Shown here one piece after another: positions 31,722-40,873 of a DNA stretch of 42,660 nt (position 1 is its first letter; each line of letters opens with the position of its first letter). The position numbers and the translations under genes were made by a program. Under the pieces are notes generated by a model. It saw nothing but the letters and a program-made list of their open reading frames with translations. It was not told the origin of the DNA and ran no database searches. This stretch comes from Natrinema gari JCM 14663 (GTDB lineage: Archaea; Halobacteriota; Halobacteria; Halobacteriales; Natrialbaceae), in contig NZ_AOIJ01000038.1 of the NCBI RefSeq assembly GCF_000337175.1, positions 74,998 through 117,657 of the forward strand. The letters run 5' to 3'.

Positions 31722-31728
31722 ATTTAAT
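31722..31728 (-). promoter_or_regulatory. TATA box of rpl40e
   Basis: Minus-strand ATTAAAT, centred 26 bases before the ATG at 31699. Confidence 0.6.
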
Positions 31729-31795
31729 CGCTGTGATCCGCCTGACCCGCGGGACGTCCCGATGCCGGTCGGTCGCGGAGACGCCGCCGTCCGCG

Positions 31796-32305
31796 CTACG
31801 CCGCGTCCTCGTCGGCCAGATACTCCTCTTGGACCGCCACGACATCGGTCGAGTCAGCACACTCGCTGTACCGTCGCAGCGGTTCCTCGTTGAGCGTCAG
31901 GAAGGTCTCGCCCCAGCGGAACGGCTCGAGCAAGTCCGCGGCTCGCTCCCGCTCGTCGAAGATACAACAGGCACCCGCGAGCGCCTCGACGGTAGTCAGC
32001 CGGAACGGGCGGCCGTAGTTGATGGGGTTCGCGGCGACGAGAAAGGGGAGCGCCCGGTGGACCCCGCGCATTTGAAACGACGCCTCCTCGGCGGATTCCC
32101 ACGAGCAATCGAGGGCGACCAGCGTCCCCAGTCCCGCCTCGAGATCGGCCGGCGAGAGCGCCTGCTCGGCGTGGGGATTGAGGACGACCCCGTAGGGTAC
32201 CTGCCCCATCGATCGATACAGGGTCGCCTTGTCGAACTTCTCGAGGCGACGCGCGGTGCATTTCTTGGGGTCGTCGTCGCCCTCGTAGTAGACGTGACAC
32301 TCCAC
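31796..32305 (-). CDS. tsr3: Tsr3, 16S rRNA aminocarboxypropyltransferase (DUF367)
   Basis: A 169-residue enzyme that transfers the aminocarboxypropyl group of S-adenosylmethionine to small-subunit rRNA near the decoding site. Family blocks: [15 protein letters not shown] near the N-terminus, [24 protein letters not shown], and the SAM-site stretch [18 protein letters not shown], then [10 protein letters not shown]. No ATG fits the family's start; GTG 32305 ([12 protein letters not shown]...) is chosen because an AT-rich box (minus-strand CTTTTGG, about 32328-32334) is 26 bases upstream. The in-frame ATG at 32434 adds 43 residues of non-family sequence. Confidence 0.92.
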   Translation of the reverse strand: MECHVYYEGDDDPKKCTARRLEKFDKATLYRSMGQVPYGVVLNPHAEQALSPADLEAGLGTLVALDCSWESAEEASFQMRGVHRALPFLVAANPINYGRPFRLTTVEALAGACCIFDERERAADLLEPFRWGETFLTLNEEPLRRYSECADSTDVVAVQEEYLADEDAA

Positions 32306-32463
32306 GCGGGGAGCTAGGCGGCATCGAACCAAAAGGGTCGTGGAACCGGCCCGCTCCCGACGGGAGCGGAATCGGATCGTGGCCCGTGGCCGACGGCTCC
32401 CGGCTGTACAGCGGCTCTCGTTCGATCGGTGCACCTATGCCGCTCGTGTTCCGAACCAGTAGC

Positions 32464-33369
32464 ATGCTCGAGACGGGGGAGACCGCACCGACGTTCGACG
32501 GTCCCGCGGCCATCGACGGGGAGGTTCGAGAGGTCACGTTCGAGGAGTTGATCGGCGACAGCGGCGTCGTCTTGTTGCTCTTCTACCCGGCGGACTTCAG
32601 CCCGAGCTGTACCGAGGAACTCTGTTCGCTTCGCGACCTCGATCTGTTCGGCCTCCAGAACGACGTTTCGATCGTCGGCGTCTCGACCGACACCGCCTTC
32701 AGCCACCGAGCGTTCGCGGCCCAGCACGATCTCGGCTTTCCGCTCGTCTCCGACAGCGACGGCTCGATCGCCGCGACCTACGGCGTCCTCGAGGACGAAC
32801 TGTTCGGCGGCCATCCGGACCTCGCCAGGCGGTCCGTGTTCGTCCTCGACGGGGATCGAACGATCCGGTACGTCTGGTCGGACGCGGACCCGCTCCAACA
32901 GCCGGATCTCGAGGCGATCCGCGAGGCGATCGAGACCGTCTCGGACGACGACGCGGCCGTCGAACGCTACCGGATCGCGACCACGCACTATCGGGACGGT
33001 CTCGACGACTACGAACGGGGACGCGAGGCGTTCGCGACCGAGGACTGGGTGACCGCGGCCGCCGCGTTCGACGATGCGGTCGGCCCGCTCACCGACGCGC
33101 TCGAGGCCTTCGACGCCGCCAGACGGTACGCCGACGACGATGCGGTGCGTCGGGCCGCGGAACGCGCGAACGAACAGGCGACGGACCGACGCAACGCGGC
33201 GAAGTGGTACGCGACGGCGGCGGACCACTACGGACAGGGTGACGAGGCCGCGGGTGACGACTACCGGACCGACGCCGAGCGCGCCCACGCTGCCGCCGTC
33301 GACCGGGTGGAACCGCCTGCACCCGACGACCTGTCCGAAATCGATGCCGACGGGACGGCGGACCCCTGA
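32464..33369 (+). CDS. Peroxiredoxin (AhpC/TSA-like) with helical C-terminal extension
   Basis: A 301-residue protein. Residues 1-160 are a thioredoxin-fold peroxiredoxin: LETGETAPTFDGPA at the start, then FYPADFSPSCTEELCSLRD with C49 as the expected peroxidatic cysteine and C54 a possible resolving one, and VGVSTDTAFSHRAFAAQHDL, typical of the BCP/AhpE types. Residues about 165-301 form a long charged helical extension (HYRDGLDDYERGREAF, AAAAFDDAVGPLTDALEAFD, WYATAADHYGQGDEAAGDDY) resembling MIT/TPR-like helices. The extension is not part of normal peroxiredoxins. Start ATG 32464 opens the domain; ATG 32437 is possible. Confidence 0.85.
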   Translation: MLETGETAPTFDGPAAIDGEVREVTFEELIGDSGVVLLLFYPADFSPSCTEELCSLRDLDLFGLQNDVSIVGVSTDTAFSHRAFAAQHDLGFPLVSDSDGSIAATYGVLEDELFGGHPDLARRSVFVLDGDRTIRYVWSDADPLQQPDLEAIREAIETVSDDDAAVERYRIATTHYRDGLDDYERGREAFATEDWVTAAAAFDDAVGPLTDALEAFDAARRYADDDAVRRAAERANEQATDRRNAAKWYATAADHYGQGDEAAGDDYRTDAERAHAAAVDRVEPPAPDDLSEIDADGTADP

Positions 33370-33384
33370 GCCGGGAGTCGGACG

Positions 33385-33391
33385 CTTTTAT
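33385..33391 (+). promoter_or_regulatory. TATA box of the SnoaL-like gene
   Basis: CTTTTAT, 16 bases after the peroxiredoxin stop and 26-28 bases before ATG 33414. It favours 33414 over the ATG at 33405 and argues against an operon with the peroxiredoxin. Confidence 0.55.
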
Positions 33392-33413
33392 CTGTGGCGA
33401 CGAAATGCCCGAT

Positions 33414-33761
33414 ATGGACACGGACCCGAACGCGACCGCCGACCGCCACGACCTCGTCCGCCGGTACTACGACGCGCTCGACAGCCACGACTACGCCGTC
33501 CTCGAACAGCTGCTCTCGCCCGCGTTCGTCCAGCGCCGTCCCGATCGGACGTTCGAGGACCGCGAGGCGTTCGTCGCATTCATGCGCGACCAGCGGCCGA
33601 ACCCGGACACGGACCACGCTCTCGAGTCGATCGTTGTCGATGGCGATCGCGTCGCCGTCCGCGGCCGCGTGGTCGAGGAAGGCACCGTTCTCTTCGAATT
33701 CGCGGACTTCTTCCACATCAAGGACGGGCAAATCGACCACCTCGAGACCTATTCGCGGTAA
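33414..33761 (+). CDS. SnoaL-like / NTF2-fold protein
   Basis: A 115-residue small alpha-beta barrel protein: helix block DLVRRYYDALDSHDYAVLEQ, LLSPAFVQRRPDRTFEDREA, the strand VDGDRVAVRGRVVEEGTVLF, and the end EFADFFHIKDGQIDHLETYS. This is the SnoaL/NTF2 pattern, usually binding a small hydrophobic ligand or isomerising ketosteroid-like substrates. Its substrate is unknown. The start is set by the promoter at 33385-33391. Located between the peroxiredoxin and the SpoIIM-type membrane gene. Confidence 0.85.
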   Translation: MDTDPNATADRHDLVRRYYDALDSHDYAVLEQLLSPAFVQRRPDRTFEDREAFVAFMRDQRPNPDTDHALESIVVDGDRVAVRGRVVEEGTVLFEFADFFHIKDGQIDHLETYSR

Positions 33762-33907
33762 CGCAGGCCAAACGGTTGGTCGGCCGGTCCGCGAGCGGGG
33801 GTGTGCCCGCCGCGTCGTCGGTACCCAGTCCCGCCAGCCGCGTCAGTCTCGAGTTCGGCCGGGAACACGAAGCGTTCATTTAACTGATATGGGACCCAAC
33901 GGTCCGT

Positions 33908-35425
33908 ATGGCGCTTTCCGATTTCGTCGCTGCCGTCGTCGCAGTCTTCCGTCGCCGCCCGAGTGATCTCCTGCCGATGTACGTCCTCGGGATCGCGATC
34001 ACCGGGATCGTGCGCGTCGTTCCGTTCGCCGCGATCGCGATCGCCATCCTCTATCTCGCGACGACCGGTCGATTGGACACGGTTCGGACGGCAGTGGCCG
34101 ATCTGGACCCACCGCCGACCGATCCCGAGGCGTTCGACGCGTGGGCCAGCGGCCTCGAGCCGCTGTTCGACCAGATACTGACGCCGCCGCTTCTCGCCCT
34201 CGCTGCGATGACGGTCGTCGTAAGCATCGTGCTGTTCGCACTGCTGTCGGCCGCCGTCGCTGCGGGACAGCTCGCGGCCTGTTACGGACGGTTGCGAAGC
34301 GACCGCGGGCTCGTGGCCGGGTTCGCGGGAGCCCGGCGATACTGGCTGCGGTTCCTCGGGCTCTTCGTGCTCGAGGCGGTCTGCTGGGTCGTCGTGCTCG
34401 TCGCCGTCGGCATCGGGGCCGCGCTGTTGGCCGGGGCGGTGTTGCTCGCGACCGGATCGGAGGTGGGCCCCGCTTTGGTCGCGCTGTTCGCGGGTCTGGT
34501 GGCGATCGTCCTCCTCGTCGCCGTCCGGGCGCTGTTCGCGTTCGCCCCGGTCGCGATCGTCGTCGACGATGCGGGCGTCTTCGACGCGGTCCGACATGCC
34601 GGCGGCTTCGTCCGGGCGCGGCCGGTTGCGGCGATCTTCTACTACGTCGTGGCGTTCCTGGCGGTCGTCGGCCTGGCGACGATCGCCGGCCTGCTCTCGC
34701 TGGTCGACATCGTCGCGCTCGAGTCACTGCTCTCCGTGTTGCTCCTCTTTCCGGCGCTAGACCTGTTGAAAACGGCCGTCTACGGCGACTACCGGGAGCG
34801 ACTGCGGCCACCGGAGCCACCGGCACGCTCGCTTCGCAGCCAGCTTCGAGCCGGACTCCGCCGCGGCTGGGCCGAACTGACGACGTTCGTTCGGACGACG
34901 CCCGGGACCCATGCGCTCGTCGTCGCCCTCGGCGTCCTCGGGTTCTGGATCGGCTGGGCGACCGCCGGCTCCGTCGCCGGCGGGTTCGAGACGTCGATCG
35001 CGGCCCGGCTCGAGGGGTGGCTCCCGCCAGCGATGGCGATCGAACTGTTCGGCAACAACTGGCTGGTCGCGCTCACGACGGCCTACGCCGGCATCGCCCT
35101 TGCGGTCCCGGCGATCGTCTCGGTGCTGTTCAACGGCGTCGCCCTGGGGTTCACCGCCCGGCTCGAGGTCGCGCCGCTTGAACTCGCCGCATTCGTCGTC
35201 CCTCACGGCGTCATCGAGATTCCGGCGATCCTGATCGCCAGCGCGCTCGGGGTTTCCGTCGGCGTCACCGCCTGGCGGACGTGGCGGGGTCACGTCGGGA
35301 TCCCGGCCCTCGCGGACGCGCTCGAGCGCGCGTTCTGGGTCCTCGTCGGCGTCGCCGTTTTGCTGGCGATCGCGGCTGTCATCGAGGGGTTCGTGAGCCC
35401 GTACTACTATCGGCTGTTCCTCTGA
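33908..35425 (+). CDS. DUF7847-like membrane protein fused to a SpoIIM domain
   Basis: A 505-residue protein with about ten to eleven TM helices. The first part (1-300) is a hydrophobic six-TM unit with the signature 'VAIVVDDAGVFDAVRHAGGF' and a linker LRPPEPPARSLRSQLRAGLR. Residues about 330-500 are a SpoIIM (DUF95) domain: HALVVALGVLGFWIGWAT, LFGNNWLVALTTAYAGIALA, and FVVPHGVIEIPAILIASALG. SpoIIM domains act as membrane permeability or channel-like parts; the role in archaea is unknown. Start ATG 33908; an ATTTAAC box at 33877-33883 is about 28 bases upstream. Confidence 0.83.
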   Translation: MALSDFVAAVVAVFRRRPSDLLPMYVLGIAITGIVRVVPFAAIAIAILYLATTGRLDTVRTAVADLDPPPTDPEAFDAWASGLEPLFDQILTPPLLALAAMTVVVSIVLFALLSAAVAAGQLAACYGRLRSDRGLVAGFAGARRYWLRFLGLFVLEAVCWVVVLVAVGIGAALLAGAVLLATGSEVGPALVALFAGLVAIVLLVAVRALFAFAPVAIVVDDAGVFDAVRHAGGFVRARPVAAIFYYVVAFLAVVGLATIAGLLSLVDIVALESLLSVLLLFPALDLLKTAVYGDYRERLRPPEPPARSLRSQLRAGLRRGWAELTTFVRTTPGTHALVVALGVLGFWIGWATAGSVAGGFETSIAARLEGWLPPAMAIELFGNNWLVALTTAYAGIALAVPAIVSVLFNGVALGFTARLEVAPLELAAFVVPHGVIEIPAILIASALGVSVGVTAWRTWRGHVGIPALADALERAFWVLVGVAVLLAIAAVIEGFVSPYYYRLFL

Positions 35426-35539
35426 GCCGATTCCAACGCGGTGCGCTGTGGCCGTTCCATCTCGATGGATCGCCCACGGCCCGGAGCCGACACGGACGAG
35501 AGGGACACTACTATGATCGTGGCGGCCTGACACACGTCC

Positions 35540-35773
35540 GTGTTTCGAGCGCTTCTCGAGCGGCTCGGCACCGCGTTGCTCGGCCGACTCCTCCTCACGG
35601 TCGCACTCGTGGTGCCAGCGCTCGGCGTCGCGTTCCTCTTGAGCGGCGGCACGGAACTGTTGCTGACGGTCGGGCTTTCCAGACGCGTCGCCGGATCGAC
35701 CGCTGCGGGAGCGGCGACGATCGGGAGCGTCGTCGGACTCGCCGCCTTCGGCTCCGTCGTCATCGAGTGGTGA
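35540..35773 (+). CDS. Small two-TM membrane protein
   Basis: A 77-residue ORF beginning with GTG 35540: ALLERLGTALLGRLLLTVAL at the N-terminus, then two TM helices around 'LVVPALGVAFLLSG' and 'AAGAATIGSVVGLAAFGSVV'. A CACTACTATG element lies about 29 bases upstream. No family recognised. The opposite frame is open too, but is basic and lacks hydrophobic patterns, so this strand is preferred. Modest confidence because the ORF is short. Confidence 0.55.
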   Translation: MFRALLERLGTALLGRLLLTVALVVPALGVAFLLSGGTELLLTVGLSRRVAGSTAAGAATIGSVVGLAAFGSVVIEW

Positions 35774-35798
35774 CTGCCAGCCGGCTCGTCACAAGTGA

Positions 35799-37172
35799 CT
35801 ACCGGTACGCCTCGAACTCCGTCCCGAACACCAGGAAGTAGGCGGTGCCGACGAGTCCGATCGCGGTCGCGACGCCGAACGCGACCGTCGGATCGCCGGC
35901 GAACAGTTCGCCGCCGGTCACCGGGTTCGAGACGCCGCTCCACAGCAATCCACCGAGCGCGGCGCTCGGAATGACGAGCAGATTCCGCAGGAGGTAGTAC
36001 GCCCCCGTGACCCGGCCACCGGCCCCCATCTCGGCGGGACCGACGATCAGCGCCTTGTGCGCCGGCAGCCCGGCGAACCGCAGTCCCGAGAAGGCGAACA
36101 GTCCCGCGAGGACGGCCGCGTCGTCGGGCGCGTTGATCAACAGGATCGGGAAGACCGCGTAGACGGCGAAACCGAGCGCGACGACGGGCTTGAGACCGAT
36201 CCGTTCGGCGGCCTTGGCAGCGGGCAGCATCGTCAGAAGGGCGACAAGCATTTCGATGCTCAACAGGAGTCCGAAGTACGACTGCGGCGACAGGGTCACG
36301 GTGCCGACCGTCGGCAGAGACAGGGTAAGCCCCACCTCGAGGACCCGAGTCACGACGATGACGAAGAAGACGTAGACCATTCCGTTCGCGAATCGGACGA
36401 GCGTATCGCCGACCAACAGCGGCCGGAGTTCGTCCGGCATCGAGCGGAGATCCGCGAGCAGCCGGGCGACGCCTTCGAACTCCGTGCCGACATCGTCGTC
36501 GGGCCGGTAGAGGAGGTGCTGGACGACCGTGCCGAGCGCGCCGACGACGACCGCGACGACCAGGATGAGCTGAAAGGCGGTGACGATCTCGCCGTCGCTC
36601 GAGCCGAACGGATAGAACAGCGCCGCGGCGAACAGGGGGCCGACGAGAAACGCCGTCCGGCGGAACGTCTCGGTGCTCGCGAAACCGGCGGCCAGTTGCG
36701 AGGGCGGCACCGCTTGCTTGACGATGGCAAACGTCGCGCCGAGTCCGAACGACTTCCAGGCCTGTGCGAGGAGCACGCCCAGAAAGATCGCGACGATCGC
36801 CAGCGATGTCGGACCGACCGAGACGTCCGCGAAGGCAGGCGCGATCAGCCAGATTCCGAACCCGACCGTCGAGCAGCAGCCGAACGCGGTCAGGGCGTAC
36901 CGCGATCCGATCCGGTCCGAAATCGCCCCGCCCGGATAGGGGTAGACGGCGCTGACGACGTTGCCGAACGAGCCGAACAGGCCGATGACGACCGCCGACG
37001 CGCCCAGTGCCGACATATATTCGGCCATATATCGATTGGTCATCTGAAAGCCGAGGCTGAACGCGAACATCGCCGCCGAGAGGACGAGCACGTCCCGCTC
37101 GAGCGCGAGGAACTGCCGAAACGGGTCAAGCGGATCGGCCGCGTCGTCCGCCCGTTCCTGCTCGAGGCTCAT
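35799..37172 (-). CDS. Major facilitator superfamily permease
   Basis: A 457-residue permease with 12 TM helices. Typical MFS loop 2-3 motif: GAISDRIGSRYALTAFG (GxxxDRxGxR type), and the repeat TMLPAAKAAERIGLKPVVAL between helices 8 and 9. A central cytoplasmic loop EFEGVARLLADLRSMPDELR divides the halves. The substrate is unknown. The start at ATG 37172 (MSLEQERADDAADPLDPFRQ) has an AAATTT box at 37198-37206; the longer frame to 37328 crosses it. The gene is divergent from the DUF502 gene. Confidence 0.87.
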   Translation of the reverse strand: MSLEQERADDAADPLDPFRQFLALERDVLVLSAAMFAFSLGFQMTNRYMAEYMSALGASAVVIGLFGSFGNVVSAVYPYPGGAISDRIGSRYALTAFGCCSTVGFGIWLIAPAFADVSVGPTSLAIVAIFLGVLLAQAWKSFGLGATFAIVKQAVPPSQLAAGFASTETFRRTAFLVGPLFAAALFYPFGSSDGEIVTAFQLILVVAVVVGALGTVVQHLLYRPDDDVGTEFEGVARLLADLRSMPDELRPLLVGDTLVRFANGMVYVFFVIVVTRVLEVGLTLSLPTVGTVTLSPQSYFGLLLSIEMLVALLTMLPAAKAAERIGLKPVVALGFAVYAVFPILLINAPDDAAVLAGLFAFSGLRFAGLPAHKALIVGPAEMGAGGRVTGAYYLLRNLLVIPSAALGGLLWSGVSNPVTGGELFAGDPTVAFGVATAIGLVGTAYFLVFGTEFEAYR

Positions 37173-37340
37173 ACGACTCGGTTCGTAGTGACTGGGCTTG
37201 AAATTTGGTCTTCCCCACGTCTCGGACGCGATCGACACCGATCGCGGCGAGGGGTGAGAGGCGGTGGGCCCTCGAGACGGGGGTTCCGCCGGCCGTCGAC
37301 GCCCCGCTCCTCGAGCGGGATGTGACAAAGGGAAGCGCTC

Positions 37341-37348
37341 ATTAGCTA
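37341..37348 (+). promoter_or_regulatory. TATA box of the DUF502 gene
   Basis: ATTAGCTA, centred about 24 bases before ATG 37368. Confidence 0.45.
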
Positions 37349-37367
37349 GTAGTGTGAGTTGCGGAAC

Positions 37368-38072
37368 ATGGCTTCGTGGAAACGGGATTTCGCGAGCGGA
37401 TTGATCGTCCTGGTCCCGATCCTCATTACGCTCTATGCGGTCTACTGGCTCTACGGGCTCGTCGCCGGCATTACGCCCGGACTGATTCTCGAACCGAAGG
37501 ACCTCGAGTCGCTCCTTCAGGGGTCAGGCCAGCAGACCCGCCAGCAACTCGCCCAGTTCATTCGAGTAATCGTCACGCTAACCGTTTTTATCGTCCTCAC
37601 GCTCTCAGTTGGCTATCTCATGCGGACGACCGTCGGCGGGTTGGTCGAACGACTCGTCGACAACGTCGCCAACCGGGTACCGGTGATCCGCGTCGTCTAC
37701 AACGCTTCGAAGATGGCCGCGGAGACGGCCTTCGGAGAGCAGGAATCGCTGCAGAAACCGGTCAAACTCGAGACCTGGGACGGCCTTCGAATGACGGCGT
37801 TCAAGACCGGCAAGGTGGCAGACGACGGCCGCGTGGTGCTTTTCTTACCGACCTCGCCGAATATCACGACCGGCTACGTCATCGAAGTCGAACCCGAGCG
37901 GATCACCGAACTCGACGAGGACGTCGAGGACGCGCTGACGCGGGTTCTGAGCGCCGGCTTCGGGGACGCCAATCATCGCGGGATGGACGCCGGTATCTCC
38001 ATCGATGTGGTCGACGAGGCCAGAACCGACGGTGGGGACGGAGCTGACCAGCCGAATCGCGTCGACGACTAA
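37368..38072 (+). CDS. DUF502 family membrane protein
   Basis: A 234-residue protein with two TM helices (about 10-32 and 64-86) separated by a linker, then a soluble part with the DUF502 signature 'NRVPVIRVVYNASKMAAETA', 'VVLFLPTSPNITTGYVIEVE' and 'LSAGFGDANHRG' (about 100-220). In other prokaryotes DUF502 proteins are inner-membrane proteins of unknown role. The C-terminal tail is acidic and disordered. Start ATG 37368; the TTG upstream at 37359 is unlikely. A hairpin follows the stop. Confidence 0.9.
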   Translation: MASWKRDFASGLIVLVPILITLYAVYWLYGLVAGITPGLILEPKDLESLLQGSGQQTRQQLAQFIRVIVTLTVFIVLTLSVGYLMRTTVGGLVERLVDNVANRVPVIRVVYNASKMAAETAFGEQESLQKPVKLETWDGLRMTAFKTGKVADDGRVVLFLPTSPNITTGYVIEVEPERITELDEDVEDALTRVLSAGFGDANHRGMDAGISIDVVDEARTDGGDGADQPNRVDD

Positions 38073-38080
38073 GAGCGACA

Positions 38081-38102
38081 CGTCACGCTGCGCTCTGTGA
38101 CG
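38081..38102 (+). terminator. Inverted repeat after the DUF502 gene
   Basis: CGTCAC (38081-38086) pairs with GTGACG (38097-38102), eight bases after the stop; no T-run follows, so it is a weak candidate. The remaining bases up to 38329 show no gene or other signal. Confidence 0.35.
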
Positions 38103-38329
38103 GCGGCCATGCCGTCGCTCCCCTCGAGCGGGGGTTGAGTACCGCCGCTTCGTTTCGGTCCGCTCACGTCGTCGATCCAGTCGTCGCCTTCCTCGTTCGC
38201 TCGCGGTGAGTCTCGCGAACGCGCCTGCGCTTGCGCTGTCCGAACGCGTGCAGCCACGCTGGTCACAAGAACGCAAGCGGGGAAGAACGTGTTTCGCGGC
38301 CGATCAGGCGCGGTCTCCGGACCGGCTTC

Positions 38330-39265
38330 TCACATCTCGACGTACTCGAACCACTCGTCGTACTCCTCGGGGGCCCCTTCGACGATATCGAAGAACCGCT
38401 GTTGGATCGCTTCGGTGACGGGGCCGCGGGAGCCGTTCCCGATGACGACGTTGTCGACCTTCCGGATCGGCGTGACTTCGGCGGCGGAGCCGGTAAAGAA
38501 CAGTTCGTCGGCGGTGTTGAGTTCGCCACGCGAGATGGAGACGTCGTCGTGGACGGTGTAGCCGAGTTCCTCCGCAATCTGGATGACCGAATCGCGGGTG
38601 ATGCCGTCGAGGATCGACTCCGACAGGCCGGGCGTGTAGATCTCGTCGTCGCGCACGAGGAAGACGTTCTCCCCGGGACCTTCGGCGACGTTGCCCTCCT
38701 TGTTGAGGACGATCGCTTCCGCGTAGCCGTTCCGCCGGGCCTCCTCGCCCGCGAGCATGCTGTTGACGTAGAGGCCGGTGGTCTTGGCGTTGGTCGGAAT
38801 CTGGCTCGAGGCGTGTTTCCGCCACGAGGAGATCATCACGTCGATACCGTTTTCGAGTGCGTCCTCGCCGAGGTAGGCCCCCCACGGCCACGCGGCGATG
38901 GCGGTCCGGGTGGGACAGTCCGAGGGACTGACGCCGAGCGAGTTGTAGCCGTAGTAGGCGATCGGTCGAACGTAACAGGAAGGCAGCTCCTGGCGCGAGA
39001 TGAGTTCTTTCGTCGCTTCGGTGAGGTCCGCTTTCGTGAACTCGATCTCCATGTCGTACGGTTTCGCGGACTCGTAGAGCCGATCGAGGTGTTCCTCCCA
39101 GCGGAACAGCGCCGGCCCGTTTTCGGTGTCATAGCAGCGCACGCCTTCGAAGACGCCCGACCCGTAGTGGAGGCCGTGCGTGAGCACGTGGATCTCCGCG
39201 TCGTCCCAGTCGACGTACTCGCCGTCCATCCAAATCGTGTCGACGTCCATCTCGTCGAATCCCAT
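38330..39265 (-). CDS. ilvE: Branched-chain amino acid aminotransferase
   Basis: A 311-residue fold-type IV PLP aminotransferase for leucine, isoleucine and valine. The family blocks are intact: HVLTHGLHYGSGVFEGVRCY (26-45), the Schiff-base Lys161 in IPTNAKTTGLYVNSMLAG, EAIVLNKEGNVAEGPGENVF and the tail NVVIGNGSRGPVTEAIQQRF. The tyrosine in HYGSG also belongs to the family pattern. Start ATG 39265 (MGFDEMDVDTIWMDGEYVDW), supported by a CACTTAGT box at 39290-39297. It is followed (upstream on the same strand) by ribB, which is read in the same direction 133 bases away. Confidence 0.95.
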   Translation of the reverse strand: MGFDEMDVDTIWMDGEYVDWDDAEIHVLTHGLHYGSGVFEGVRCYDTENGPALFRWEEHLDRLYESAKPYDMEIEFTKADLTEATKELISRQELPSCYVRPIAYYGYNSLGVSPSDCPTRTAIAAWPWGAYLGEDALENGIDVMISSWRKHASSQIPTNAKTTGLYVNSMLAGEEARRNGYAEAIVLNKEGNVAEGPGENVFLVRDDEIYTPGLSESILDGITRDSVIQIAEELGYTVHDDVSISRGELNTADELFFTGSAAEVTPIRKVDNVVIGNGSRGPVTEAIQQRFFDIVEGAPEEYDEWFEYVEM

Positions 39266-39398
39266 AATCGGGAGTGTTGCAAGCCACCGTACTAAGTGTT
39301 CGCGGTTCCGCTCGCCAGTTACGACGAAGCGACGTCGACGGATGCGTCCGAGCCGAAAAACAGGGAACGGGTCCTCATCGGCCGCGAGCGGCTGCGCG

Positions 39399-40121
39399 TT
39401 ACTGACAGCGGTCGAGAACGTCGCTCCCCTCGAGATAAGTGAACCCATGGTGATCCGCGTAGGCACGGGCGTCGGCGGGCGTCAGTGCCGCGCCGGTTTC
39501 ATCGTCGAGCATCTCGCAGACGACGACGGCCGGCGGGAGGTCGGCCGCGCCCGCAAGCGCCAGCCCGAGTTCAGTGTGGCCCTCGCGCTGGGCGAGCAGG
39601 TCGGGTGCGGCTTTGAGCAGGTGCACGTGGCCGGGAACCCGGAACTCGTCGGTGAAGTCGATCGCGCCGGGCGCGGCAGCGGCCTCGCCCAGCGCCTGGA
39701 TCGTCGTCGAGCGGTCGGCGTCGGTGATCCCGGTGTAGGTGTCCCGGTGGTTGACCGTCAGCGAGAACGACGAGCGGTCGTCGTAGCCGAGTTCGTGGTC
39801 GGCCGTCGCGGGGTGGTCGACCGCGTCCGAGTAGAACGGGAGGTCGAACGCCTCCGCCACATCGTGACCGAGCGCGACGCAGACCAGTCCGCCGGCGTCG
39901 TTGCGCAGTCGGGCGACGGCCGCGGGCGACACGGCGTCGGCGTGGTAGATCAGGTCCGTCTCACCCTCGCGGTCGGCCGCGTCGTGGACGAGGACCGGTT
40001 CGCCCGCGCGCAACGACTCGAGGGCGTGTTCGAACGAGTGTCCCGACGGGTTCGCACTCGCGTTCGAGCCCGCCCTGGTGCTGTCGGCGTTCGACTGTGG
40101 GCCGGCGTGGTGGCCCGTCAT
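39399..40121 (-). CDS. ribB: 3,4-dihydroxy-2-butanone-4-phosphate synthase
   Basis: A 240-residue enzyme that converts ribulose 5-phosphate to the four-carbon unit of riboflavin. Seen: [20 protein letters not shown] (metal and substrate acids), [18 protein letters not shown], and the tail block [20 protein letters not shown] with the His-Thr-Glu typical of RibB. The first 28 residues are a Ser/Ala-rich, probably disordered extension. The ATG overlaps the ribK stop by four bases (ATGA, 40118-40121), so translation is coupled and both enzymes serve flavin supply. Confidence 0.93.
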   Translation of the reverse strand: MTGHHAGPQSNADSTRAGSNASANPSGHSFEHALESLRAGEPVLVHDAADREGETDLIYHADAVSPAAVARLRNDAGGLVCVALGHDVAEAFDLPFYSDAVDHPATADHELGYDDRSSFSLTVNHRDTYTGITDADRSTTIQALGEAAAAPGAIDFTDEFRVPGHVHLLKAAPDLLAQREGHTELGLALAGAADLPPAVVVCEMLDDETGAALTPADARAYADHHGFTYLEGSDVLDRCQ

Positions 40122-40825
40122 TCCCGATCACCCACCGAGACGGTGACGTGGTCGCCGTCCTCGAGTGCGAGTTCCTCGCGCAGCTTGTCGGGGGCGATGA
40201 CCTCGAGCTGGTCGTCGTCGTGGTGGGTGCGTTCGGGGGCGATGGTGTAGGCGTTCTCGTAGACTTCGCCCTCGGTCGTCTCGATCGTCGCGGGGTAACA
40301 GACGGCGGGACCGTAGGTCCGCTCGTCCGATTCCCAGCCGTCGATGGGGACGGGCTCGAGCGAGGCCATGGCGCTGCGCCGGCGGACGCTGTCCTCGCGG
40401 AGGTCGACGTTCAGCGTGCCGGGGAACGGCTCGTAGCCGAGTCGATCCTCGAACTGGCGCTTGTAGCCGGGCAGGGAGATGTAGTGGCGACCTTCGCCCA
40501 TCCCGCTGGTGATTGTGCCCTCGAGTCCGACGTGTGAGTCCGTCTCGAAGATCCGACGGTAGTCCTCGTATTCGGCGTGGAGGGCTCGCTCGCCGGTCTC
40601 CGTGACGGCGACCCACTGGCCGTCGTTGACCGTATCACGCTCGAGCAGGCCGGCGCTCTCCAGACGCTGGAGTCGTCGCGAAGCGGTCTGGTTCGACGCA
40701 TCGAGGCGGTCGGCGAGGTGAGAACAGGAAATCTTGACGTCGCCCTCGAGTCCCCCCTCGAGCGCGAGGAGTTTGAGCACGGCGAGTTCGTCGTGCCCGA
40801 CGGCGGACTCGGCTAGCACAGACAT
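40118..40825 (-). CDS. ribK: Winged-helix CTP-dependent riboflavin kinase (RbkR type)
   Basis: A 235-residue fusion. Residues about 10-75 are a winged helix ([40 protein letters not shown]). Residues about 100-235 are the archaeal CTP-dependent riboflavin kinase: [40 protein letters not shown], and the tail [20 protein letters not shown]. Such fusions in archaea both make FMN and repress riboflavin genes, so this protein may regulate its own operon with ribB. TATA-like element at 40849-40856. Whether DNA binding occurs is inferred from the domain. Confidence 0.93.
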   Translation of the reverse strand: MSVLAESAVGHDELAVLKLLALEGGLEGDVKISCSHLADRLDASNQTASRRLQRLESAGLLERDTVNDGQWVAVTETGERALHAEYEDYRRIFETDSHVGLEGTITSGMGEGRHYISLPGYKRQFEDRLGYEPFPGTLNVDLREDSVRRRSAMASLEPVPIDGWESDERTYGPAVCYPATIETTEGEVYENAYTIAPERTHHDDDQLEVIAPDKLREELALEDGDHVTVSVGDRE

Positions 40826-40848
40826 ACACGTTCGTATTCCCTAAGCCG

Positions 40849-40856
40849 GTAAAAGC
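40849..40856 (-). promoter_or_regulatory. TATA box of ribK-ribB
   Basis: Minus-strand GCTTTTAC, centred about 27 bases before the ribK ATG at 40825. Confidence 0.5.
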
Positions 40857-40873
40857 ATATCGAAGCTGGCATG

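Noticed and set aside
38073-38329. Possible small gene in the gap between DUF502 and ilvE
   Set aside because: Frames are short, basic and without promoter or motif; only a weak inverted repeat is present.
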